Shown: positions 5,090 through 11,529 of the stretch, piece by piece | Layout: every line of letters begins with the position of its first letter | How positions within the stretch are numbered: position 1 is the first letter of the stretch | Virus record (IMG/VR): IMGVR_UViG_3300033993_001373 | Location: 1 to 24,150 of that record | Direction: 5' to 3' (one strand) | From: a virus | Length of the DNA: 24,150 nucleotides | The notes under the pieces: model-generated | What the model was told of the DNA's origin: nothing | Seen by the model: the letters and a program-made list of their open reading frames with translations, nothing else | Databases searched by the model: none | Translations under genes and position numbers: made by a program

Positions 5090-5316
5090 TGAGTGAATAC
5101 GGCGATATGTGCCGGGACATTCGCGAGGCCAAGCGCGAGGCTAGGGCCGCTCACGGCGTTCCGTGCCCGAAGTGCGCTGAGGTCAGGCCGAAGGCTTGCC
5201 CGTCCATTCTCTTGCCCGAACAGCGGTGCAAGGTGGACGGCTACCGCGACCCTCGCAAACGGACCCGCGAGACTGAATATCTAACCCGCGTGGAGACCCC
5301 CAATGACCACCCCTGA
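5089..5316 (+). CDS. Small Cys-rich protein (75 aa)
   Basis: The ATG at 5089 overlaps the previous stop, with the purine-rich AGGGAGGGAG just before it. The N-terminal 22 residues form a basic helix (RDIREAKREARAAHG). Four Cys follow (C26, C29, C37, C47) with the pattern C-P-x-C-x7-C-x9-C, a possible single zinc site. The C-terminus is polar and basic. I cannot place it in a named family. It overlaps the next gene by 14 bases. Confidence 0.65.
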   Translation: MSEYGDMCRDIREAKREARAAHGVPCPKCAEVRPKACPSILLPEQRCKVDGYRDPRKRTRETEYLTRVETPNDHP

Positions 5317-5641
5317 CATAGCCGGTCTGTGCGAGAGGCTGCGAGCTGTCGAATCCTCACGAGGGCCTAGCGACTGGTCCGGCATCTGGGAGGTGACGAC
5401 CAACTGGCACCCCAACCCCGACGGCCCCGAAGCAGCCGACACCCTTGAACGCCAAGCCGCTGAGATAGAGAGACTGCGGGATAAAGTGGAGGGCCTTGAA
5501 AGCGACCTACGGTGTGCAGTTCAGGTGGCTTACAATCGAGGAGCAACCGAATGGGCGCGGCTTAACTATCCCGACATGATCGAATGGCTGGAAAGCTGCG
5601 CCGAAGCCCGAGCCGCCCTTACAGGAGAAGACCATGACTGA
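5303..5641 (+). CDS. Coiled-coil hypothetical protein (112 aa)
   Basis: A short N-terminal domain (IAGLCERLRAVES) precedes a Trp-rich loop and a coiled coil at about residues 45-70 (AADTLERQAAEIERLRDKVE). The motif A-A-D-T-L-E-R-Q-A-A-E-I-E-R-L-R is very common in small phage proteins of unknown role. The C-terminal part has a compact helical region with WARLNYPDMIEWLESC. Overlap with the genes on both sides (14 and 8 bases) indicates one operon. Confidence 0.7.
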   Translation: MTTPDIAGLCERLRAVESSRGPSDWSGIWEVTTNWHPNPDGPEAADTLERQAAEIERLRDKVEGLESDLRCAVQVAYNRGATEWARLNYPDMIEWLESCAEARAALTGEDHD

Positions 5642-5828
5642 CACATGGCATACCGAGCTTGAGCAGGACGGCGACCGATGGTCCTTCACGCTCACTCAGA
5701 ACGGCATCTGGCATAGCGGCGGGCGGAACTATCGGAGCCGCGCGGCTGCGCTTAAAGCTGCTGACTGGCACAAGTCATGGCCTGCGCGGCCCTCGATCGC
5801 CGACCAACTGCAAGCAGCGGGGCTGTAA
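5634..5828 (+). CDS. Small beta-rich hypothetical protein (64 aa)
   Basis: I do not recognise a named family. The sequence starts MTDTWHTELEQDGDRWSFTL and alternates polar and aromatic residues, consistent with a small antiparallel sheet, followed by a helix (YRSRAAALKAADWHKSW) and a polar tail. No Cys and no membrane segment. Purine-rich GGAGAAG lies five bases before the ATG, at the end of the preceding gene. The stop TAA overlaps the next ATG (TAATG at 5826-5830). Confidence 0.65.
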   Translation: MTDTWHTELEQDGDRWSFTLTQNGIWHSGGRNYRSRAAALKAADWHKSWPARPSIADQLQAAGL

Positions 5829-6388
5829 TGTATATCATAGGATCCTTCGACCGTTTCTTCCACGGCTACATCCGCAAGGAATACACCCGCGACCTACAGG
5901 ACGGCCACGGCTACTACCTGCCGTGCGTCATCCACGGGCTGCGGGTCGTCCAGGGCCAGTCGCTACAGTTCCAGTGCGTCCTGACCGAGTATGGCGCCGG
6001 GGCTGGGTTCCTCGCTCCCATTGAGGCGTTCTGCTGGCGTGTGCCTGACAAGCCGCGCGTCGGCTTCGACCACACCTACATCCAGCCGTGGGACTGTTTC
6101 TCCAGCGACTTCGGCGTCCATGCGTTCGAGTTCCATCGCCGGATGCGGGCGCAGATCCTGCCCGACCGGCGCGCGGCCCGCTACAGGTTCTCGATCGACT
6201 TCACCGGGTCGTCGCTGGCCGACATGAGCGAGCAACACAAGCACCTGCACGTCATGGAGATGGAGGACGGGTCGATCGGGGCGTTCCCGAACAACCGCAT
6301 CCTCTGGGTCGAGCCTGCGATGTGGGACAAGCCGACCGAGGAGCGGCCCGACTTCCTCGCCCTGTCCGGCGAATGGATGGCCGAGTGA
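5828..6388 (+). CDS. Hypothetical phage protein (186 aa)
   Basis: The largest of the small-gene run apart from the clamp; I do not recognise it. The TAATG overlap at 5826-5830 fixes the start. It is rich in aromatic residues, His and Cys, without a clear zinc motif, and reads like a globular alpha/beta protein: an N-terminal stretch with YIIGSFDRFFHGYI, a central region rich in Tyr/Trp/Phe (TYIQPWDCFSSDFGVHAFEF), and a C-terminal part with KHLHVMEMEDGSIGAFPNN. No P-loop, nuclease or methylase motif is visible. It is GC-rich again, like the genes before 4350. It overlaps the next start by TGATG. Confidence 0.65.
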   Translation: MYIIGSFDRFFHGYIRKEYTRDLQDGHGYYLPCVIHGLRVVQGQSLQFQCVLTEYGAGAGFLAPIEAFCWRVPDKPRVGFDHTYIQPWDCFSSDFGVHAFEFHRRMRAQILPDRRAARYRFSIDFTGSSLADMSEQHKHLHVMEMEDGSIGAFPNNRILWVEPAMWDKPTEERPDFLALSGEWMAE

Positions 6389-6477
6389 TGGCCCGCATGA
6401 TCCGCGACTTCCTGCTCGCCGGCGCAGCCGTCGCCCTGCCCATCATAGGGCTTGTGAACCTGCTGATCCCAAGCTAA
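6388..6477 (+). CDS. Tiny single-pass membrane peptide (29 aa)
   Basis: The ATG overlaps the previous stop (TGATG, 6386-6390) and the frame ends at TAA 6475-6477. The product MARMIRDFLLAGAAVALPII continues to a hydrophobic end, forming one membrane helix (about residues 7-27) with two Arg at the N-terminal side. It is the last gene before the converging operon and its terminator. The function could be holin-like or accessory, but the peptide is too short to tell, and it may not be expressed. Confidence 0.45.
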   Translation: MARMIRDFLLAGAAVALPIIGLVNLLIPS

Positions 6478-6507
6478 TCTCTGACCTCGCCTCCCGGCGA
6501 GCCTTCT

Positions 6508-6515
6508 GTGATTGG
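6508..6515 (-). promoter_or_regulatory. Orphan copy of the CCAATCAC leader element
   Basis: On the - strand, 6517 down to about 6500 reads AACCAATCACAGAAGG, the same leader plus ribosome-site layout as upstream of 1458, 1937 and 3179. No start codon follows within a usable distance, and it points into the end of the opposing operon. It could be the remnant of a lost gene or the start of an antisense RNA. Confidence 0.35.
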
Positions 6516-6522
6516 TTGGCTT

Positions 6523-6558
6523 TAGGCCCGCGCTGTTCCCTCGGCGCGGGCCTATTTC
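6523..6558. terminator. Shared terminator between converging operons
   Basis: TAGGCCCGCGC at 6523-6533 pairs perfectly with GCGCGGGCCTA at 6544-6554 around a ten-base loop. TTT follows on the + strand, so it terminates the 3179-6477 operon best. The stop codon of the primase-helicase on the - strand is inside the right arm. A smaller hairpin (CTCGCC/GGCGAG, 6486-6501) precedes it. Confidence 0.7.
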
Positions 6559-8834
6559 TTGACCAGCACCAGCCCCTCGCGGGCCTCCGGCTCGACCAGA
6601 CGGCGCAGGTCGCTCTTGGACAGGCCCCGCCCGACGCCAGGGGCGACGAAGATTTGCTTCTTGGTCGGGTAGTCAGCCGACCCGAGCCGCCCCATGTCCT
6701 TCCAGCCCGCCTCTTTGAGCGCGTGCAGCAGCGCAGGCTGCGGCACCTTCACCCCGTCCGTCCGCGTTGCGGTAAGACGTTCGCACAGCGCCTGGAACGG
6801 CGATCCGATCGCACCATGGGCGAACTCGCCGACCCGCTCGCGCATCATCTGCACCAGATAGCTTTCGGCGAGGGACATGCCGTGCTCGACCAGATTGTCC
6901 TTGAAGTCGGTCAGCGGCGGCGCGGCACCCGGATTGAACGCCCGCACGTCGCGCTGCGACAGCCACGAGGCGCACGCCTCAAACCCACCGCCCTTGAACC
7001 ACGCCCACAGCGCCTGCCCCTCGGCTGGCGTCATGCGCGGCGCGTGGCTCCAGACGCAGCACCAGCGCCGGTCCTGCGACGGCAGCGCCAGCGGCACCGG
7101 GTCGTTGGAGAAGGCCAGGACGAACATCCGGTTGGCCACCTCATAGGGGTGCTTGTTCTTGCGGTTGACCGGCAGCGTCTCGGGCGGCGCGGCGATGATC
7201 GGCTTGAGCTTGTTGGCCAGCGCCCGGCGCGTCGAGGCGTCCGGCTCGCGCAGCTCGTTGATCAGCAGGATCTCGCTCTCCAGATGGTAGTCGAACTGCG
7301 ACTTGAGGCTCTCGTTGTCGACCAGCCCACGGTTGCGCATGTGCGGGCCGCAGACCGACCAGATGAACGGTGCCCACATGCTGTCCTTGCCGCAGCCCTC
7401 GTCGCCGCCGTGCAGGACGGCGTGGTTGATCTTGACCGCCGGGTTCTGGAGCTTGTAGGCCATCACGTCCCACAGATGCTCCAGCAGCGCCTCGTCCGGC
7501 ACCAGCAGGCGGCAGTGCTCCAGCCACCGGGTCGGCTCGCCTCCGCTGGCGACGGGCGGTCGGGCATCACGCCAACGGTTCGCCAACGGCTCGCCGCCAT
7601 GCGCCACCAGCACGCCCTCGCCGGCGGCGTAGGTGACGCCCGCGACCGACGCCGCGCCCATCGCCTGCCGGTTCTCGTCGAAGCAGACCGACGCCTCGAC
7701 CCTGCGCCCGCTGTGGATGCTGTCGCACTTGATGTGCCGGAACAGCGCGTTGAAGGCAGCGCGGCTGACCTCGCGGCGGTCGGCCAGGTCGAAGAAGCAG
7801 TCCTCGTTCTGGATGTAGGCGAACCGCTTATACCACTCCCGCTTCTCGACCCGGCCCAGTTCCTTACGGGTGACCTCGGCGATCACATCGTCCGCGCCCT
7901 CGGCAAAGAAGGTGGTCGGCGTCAGCGCCGCCTGCACCCGCTGCATCTGCTCGGCCAGCAGGTCGTCGCGCAGGCCGGGGGCGGTGTTCGGCCCGCCGTT
8001 TTGATGGACCCAGTCGAGGAACACCTGCGACGTCAGCGTCTCGCAGTGGCCGTGATGGCAACAGAACATCCGGTCGAGCGGACGGTAGCCAGCCTCGACG
8101 GTGCCGTCGGAGTGCTTGTCCTTGTTGGGACAAACGATCGGTAGCCAGCCAGAGTGGTTGGCGCGACCGAGAACCATGCCCTGATCCGACAGCCACTTCA
8201 AGACGGTGTCGTCGCCGGTGTCGGCCAGCCGCAGCGAGACGTGGGTGGCGGTGTCGGCCTCGTCGGGCACGACGTCGAGGGCGGTGCAGATCTGCTCCAG
8301 GGTGAACTCACGCCCCGGATGGAACTCGACCAGCCGGGCGGCGAACGCCTCACGTCCGGGCTTGAGGTTGACCGAGCCGGGGATACGGAAGTTGCGCACC
8401 GCGTTGGTCGCGCCGGGATCGGTGTAGCCTGCCTTGGCGATCGCCTTGATCGCGGCGACGAACGCCGCCTTGGGCGGCTGGTCGGCGAAGGCGTAGCCCC
8501 ACTGGAATGAACCGGGCGACGTCTCCATGATCCACGTCGGCTCCAGCGGCGGGCGCTTGGACTTGGTGCCGATGTCGTCGAGCATCATGCACAGGATGAA
8601 CTCGCAGTTGGCCTGCGCGGCGCTGACGCCGGACGTCATGCGGTCGAGGATGAACGAGCCGGTGTTGAGATAGGCTGCGGTGCCCGGTTTCACGCCCTCT
8701 GACGGCAGGAACGAGGGCCAGGTATACTTGGGCGAGCCGTCGGCGTGGGTGCCCTTGGCGGGCTTCTGGTAGACCAGCAGGGCGGTGTCGCCCTCCGGTG
8801 CCAGATTGCAGATGTAGTCGACGAACTCGCTCAT
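6552..8834 (-). CDS. Primase-helicase fusion (RepB/PrimPol-like domain plus DUF5906/D5-type helicase)
   Basis: A 760-aa replication protein that should prime and unwind phage DNA. The N-terminal part resembles archaeal-eukaryotic type primases of the RepB/PrimPol group: catalytic acidic motif LDDIG (85-89), TSPGSFQWGY (105-114) and the typical FRIPGSVNLKP (149-159). A zinc knuckle follows (C235, H241, then CCHHGHC at 258-264). From about 330 the helicase half has YIQNEDCFFDL, a P-loop GGDEGCGKDS (476-485), an acidic Walker B-type strand EILLINEL (521-528), and FSND (575-578) with a later DRRW, as in SF3/D5-like and DUF5906 helicases. The start at 8834 overlaps the polymerase stop (ATGA). A longer frame upstream would run into the polymerase gene and lacks a better start. 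Confidence 0.85.
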   Translation of the reverse strand: MSEFVDYICNLAPEGDTALLVYQKPAKGTHADGSPKYTWPSFLPSEGVKPGTAAYLNTGSFILDRMTSGVSAAQANCEFILCMMLDDIGTKSKRPPLEPTWIMETSPGSFQWGYAFADQPPKAAFVAAIKAIAKAGYTDPGATNAVRNFRIPGSVNLKPGREAFAARLVEFHPGREFTLEQICTALDVVPDEADTATHVSLRLADTGDDTVLKWLSDQGMVLGRANHSGWLPIVCPNKDKHSDGTVEAGYRPLDRMFCCHHGHCETLTSQVFLDWVHQNGGPNTAPGLRDDLLAEQMQRVQAALTPTTFFAEGADDVIAEVTRKELGRVEKREWYKRFAYIQNEDCFFDLADRREVSRAAFNALFRHIKCDSIHSGRRVEASVCFDENRQAMGAASVAGVTYAAGEGVLVAHGGEPLANRWRDARPPVASGGEPTRWLEHCRLLVPDEALLEHLWDVMAYKLQNPAVKINHAVLHGGDEGCGKDSMWAPFIWSVCGPHMRNRGLVDNESLKSQFDYHLESEILLINELREPDASTRRALANKLKPIIAAPPETLPVNRKNKHPYEVANRMFVLAFSNDPVPLALPSQDRRWCCVWSHAPRMTPAEGQALWAWFKGGGFEACASWLSQRDVRAFNPGAAPPLTDFKDNLVEHGMSLAESYLVQMMRERVGEFAHGAIGSPFQALCERLTATRTDGVKVPQPALLHALKEAGWKDMGRLGSADYPTKKQIFVAPGVGRGLSKSDLRRLVEPEAREGLVLVKK

Positions 8835-10819
8835 TTCCCATACCTCTCCCGAATGTTGACCTCTGCCGCGAGCGGTAGCCCCGCCGCCCACGCGGGGGGC
8901 GCTACCATTACGGCCTCAAGCTGCGCAGCGGCAGCCTCTACGTCGTCCGCCTCCAGCACGATCTCGTCATGGACGTGCAGGATGACCCTCTGCCCGGCGG
9001 CGTCAAGGCGGCGCAGCGCGTCGCGCAGCAGGTCGTTGGCGACCGCCTGGACGATGTTCTCGCAGGCCAGCCCATGCCACAGCCTCGCGCGCGGCCACTC
9101 CTTCGCGTCCTGCGCTGGCTTCCACGCCGCCTTGGCGTAGGTTATGCCGTCGCGCTCAAAGCGAGCGTGAGGATAGCACAGCACCCGGCCCGACGGCAGG
9201 GCATACCACAGGTGCTGACGATCATAGAGATACGTCACCCGCCCGGCGGTGAACTCATGCCCCGGCTGGCGCATGGCGATCGTGTAGGCCCGCTCCAGCG
9301 CGGACCATTGCTCGACCGCCCACGGGTTCGCCCGCCGCCACGCCTCGACCATGCGGCGCGACTGCGCCTCGGGCAGGACGACGCCGTAGATCCGGCCCAT
9401 GGCGTTGAACGCACCGACCGACCCGCCGAACCCGCACGCCAGCTCCTGCACCTTGCCGACCTGACGCTGCGCGTCGTCGACGTCAGGCACGCCGACGCCG
9501 AACGTCGCCGAGGCGTTGACCTTGTAGATGTCCTCGCCGGTGCGGAACAGGTCCAGCTTGGCGTCACCCGACGGGCAGTTCGACAGCCACGGGTTCACCC
9601 GCGCCTCGATCGCGGACCAGTCCGCCGTCACCAGCTTGCGCCCCGACGCCGCCACCAGCGACGGGCGCAGCATGCCCTTGAGCACGTCCGTCACCCGCTT
9701 GCCGTAGGCCGGGACGATCTGGTGGCTGCGCACCATGGCGTGCCGCACCGCCTCGGGATCCTTGGCCGTCTTGCGGGCGAAGTTGTGGACCTGTAGGCCG
9801 TAGCTGGACGCCCGGCCCGTGGCCGCACCGCCGGCGAACACGAACGCGCCGCGCACCCGGTGGTCCTCCTCGTCGGCCAGGTCCGCCATGCGGGCGAACT
9901 TGGCGACGCTCGACGCCCACAGGTCGTCAGCGCACTGGACGACGTCGGCCACGTCGGCGGGCACCTCGTCGGGGTTCTCCTCGGCCAGCACCAGCAGCGA
10001 GGCCCGCACGTTCTTGTCGATCGACCGCTTGGTCTCCTCGCCCTTGGTGACCATCATCAGGTCGCGCGCCTGCGGCCCGACCCGCTTCCACACCCACTCC
10101 CGCATCCGGGGGCTGCGCACCGACGTAACTGCACCTTCGGTGACCGAGACGACCAGCGCCTGTATCTCCTCCAGCTCGGCAGCGGCGTAGACCTGCGCGG
10201 CCTTGGCCAGCGGCACGTCGACCAGCACGCCTGCGTCGTTGATCCGCTCGTTGACGTGGTAGTCGGCCAGCTCGACGTCGGACAGCTCCCGCAGCCCTTG
10301 CGAGATCGCCCGCATCGCACGGACGTCCTGCTTTCCATACTCACGGAACTCGTCAAACAGCGCCGGGTCATCGTTGAAGGTGCCATCGGGGCGGGGGATG
10401 CACAGCAGCCGGATCAGTTGCTTGCCCCGGTGGTCCTTGCGCATCGACGCGCCAGCGAACCGACCCACATCCTCCAGAGATCCTGGAGCGCAGTTGGCGC
10501 GCGCCTGCGCAGCGGTGCAATAGAACTGTTCCAGCGTCGGGACGGGCACGTCGTAGTCAGGGCAGATGACGTATTCAAATATCAGTCTGTCGAACCCGGC
10601 GTTATGGAAGCGCATCTGTCCGCCGCTGCGGATGTGGTCCACGACGCTTTGTGGGAACGGCTGTCCGCAGCCGGGCCACCATTCGGCAACCGCATGGTCG
10701 TCGAACGCCCAGTTGAACAGTAGCAGTTTCGTTGTCGGATGCTGCGCATAGTTATACGACCCCCTGGCGGGTAGGTCGCACACGCTGCGCGTCTCCGTGT
10801 CAGCCCACAATATCTTCAT
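8831..10819 (-). CDS. Family A DNA polymerase with 3'-5' exonuclease
   Basis: The phage replicative polymerase, 662 aa. The exonuclease domain shows DTET (D7, E9), HNAGFD (72-77) and Y161-x3-D165. The polymerase domain shows motif A DWSAIEAR (400-407), motif B RQVGKVQELACGFGG (452-466) with the conserved Arg and Lys, and motif C HDEI (617-620). All catalytic residues are present. No 5'-nuclease domain is attached, as usual in phage members. Codons are uniformly GC-rich. The ATG at 10819 is directly preceded on its strand by CCAATCAC and has no good Shine-Dalgarno, which is odd for a major enzyme. It overlaps the primase-helicase by ATGA. The sliding-clamp-like protein at 1937 is its likely processivity partner. 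Confidence 0.92.
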   Translation of the reverse strand: MKILWADTETRSVCDLPARGSYNYAQHPTTKLLLFNWAFDDHAVAEWWPGCGQPFPQSVVDHIRSGGQMRFHNAGFDRLIFEYVICPDYDVPVPTLEQFYCTAAQARANCAPGSLEDVGRFAGASMRKDHRGKQLIRLLCIPRPDGTFNDDPALFDEFREYGKQDVRAMRAISQGLRELSDVELADYHVNERINDAGVLVDVPLAKAAQVYAAAELEEIQALVVSVTEGAVTSVRSPRMREWVWKRVGPQARDLMMVTKGEETKRSIDKNVRASLLVLAEENPDEVPADVADVVQCADDLWASSVAKFARMADLADEEDHRVRGAFVFAGGAATGRASSYGLQVHNFARKTAKDPEAVRHAMVRSHQIVPAYGKRVTDVLKGMLRPSLVAASGRKLVTADWSAIEARVNPWLSNCPSGDAKLDLFRTGEDIYKVNASATFGVGVPDVDDAQRQVGKVQELACGFGGSVGAFNAMGRIYGVVLPEAQSRRMVEAWRRANPWAVEQWSALERAYTIAMRQPGHEFTAGRVTYLYDRQHLWYALPSGRVLCYPHARFERDGITYAKAAWKPAQDAKEWPRARLWHGLACENIVQAVANDLLRDALRRLDAAGQRVILHVHDEIVLEADDVEAAAAQLEAVMVAPPAWAAGLPLAAEVNIRERYGK

Positions 10820-10827
10820 GTGATTGG
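10820..10827 (-). promoter_or_regulatory. CCAATCAC element directly before the polymerase start
   Basis: The - strand reads ACCAATCAC immediately followed by the ATG of the polymerase. Elsewhere in the window the same word lies at the probable 5' end of transcripts, so this could mark a very short-leadered transcript. I see no TTGACA/GCTA pair at the right distance upstream. Confidence 0.35.
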
Positions 10828-10839
10828 TCGCGGATCGCG

Positions 10840-10861
10840 GGCCGACCCGGAGGCCGACCCG
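10840..10861. repeat. Short tandem repeat in the gap before the polymerase
   Basis: GGCCGACCCG occurs at 10840-10849 and again at 10852-10861, separated by two bases, within the 54-base gap between the polymerase and the 214-aa gene. It could be a binding site or chance in GC-rich DNA. Confidence 0.35.
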
Positions 10862-10873
10862 CTCTCGCGTCTC

Positions 10874-11518
10874 TTAGCCAGCGCGCCGACGACGGGTCGG
10901 CGCGGCTTCTTCCTCGACGGCCTCCTCGTCCTCGCCACCCGGCTCCTTGTCCATGGCGACCCACTCCACGACCTCAAAGACCGGCGTGAAGATGCGACCG
11001 TAGGACTTGTGCTGGTAGTGCTCCTTCTTGAGCAGCACGACCGGCACCGGACGGGTCGGGTCTTTCTCGACCTGCGCCGCGATGGCGAGGCCGAGCGCGG
11101 TCAGGGCCTTCTTGCCCCCGACCGAGGTGGCCGAGTAGCGGGCGTTGATGCCTGCGTCCTCGCCCGAGATGCACTTCACGGACGCGCCGATCTGCACTTC
11201 CCAACCCTTGGCGCAGCCGTCCGGCACGGGGCCGTGCTCAGGCAGCGGGGCCGTCACCGGACCCATGGCCTCGCCAAGCACCTCGCCGTTGCCCCAGGCG
11301 ATGAAGCCGTGAACGAACGAGAAGGGATTGACGGCCCACTTGCTGTCCTGCTCGACCTCGGTCTGGTCGGAGCCGAAGACCCAGTGGCCGGTCTTGTCCA
11401 TCTTGAGGATGATACCGCCGGCACCCGTCTCGACGGTGGCCTCGACCCGGCGCAGGGCCGAGGTCAGGTCGCCGACGGAAGGAAGGCCCGCGTTGCCGAA
11501 AACAGTCAGATTTGTCAT
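10874..11518 (-). CDS. Conserved phage protein next to DUF2800 nuclease, possible ssDNA-binding protein (214 aa)
   Basis: I do not recognise a named domain. The sequence has features seen in proteins that sit between a DUF2800 nuclease and a family A polymerase in other phages: an N-terminal MTNLTVFGNAGLPSV, a helix, then beta-rich segments (GGIILKMDKTGHWVFGSDQT; VQIGASVKCISGED). It ends in a low-complexity acidic run GGEDEEAVEEEAA and a basic TRRRRAG. The position is the one where a single-strand binding protein is often found in such operons, so that role is inferred from context only. The ribosome site TAAGGA overlaps the stop of the upstream nuclease gene. Confidence 0.7.
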   Translation of the reverse strand: MTNLTVFGNAGLPSVGDLTSALRRVEATVETGAGGIILKMDKTGHWVFGSDQTEVEQDSKWAVNPFSFVHGFIAWGNGEVLGEAMGPVTAPLPEHGPVPDGCAKGWEVQIGASVKCISGEDAGINARYSATSVGGKKALTALGLAIAAQVEKDPTRPVPVVLLKKEHYQHKSYGRIFTPVFEVVEWVAMDKEPGGEDEEAVEEEAAPTRRRRAG

Positions 11519-11529
11519 TGTCTTTTTCC

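Noticed and set aside
6516-8144. Long + strand open frame (542 codons) opposite the primase-helicase
   Set aside because: It is the antisense shadow of a GC-rich gene with clear primase and helicase motifs on the - strand; the product is low-complexity Arg/Leu/Val/Gln without domains.
8969-10723. Several + strand open frames opposite the DNA polymerase
   Set aside because: They lie antisense to a polymerase with all catalytic motifs and encode Arg/His/Pro-rich sequence typical of antisense frames in GC-rich DNA.
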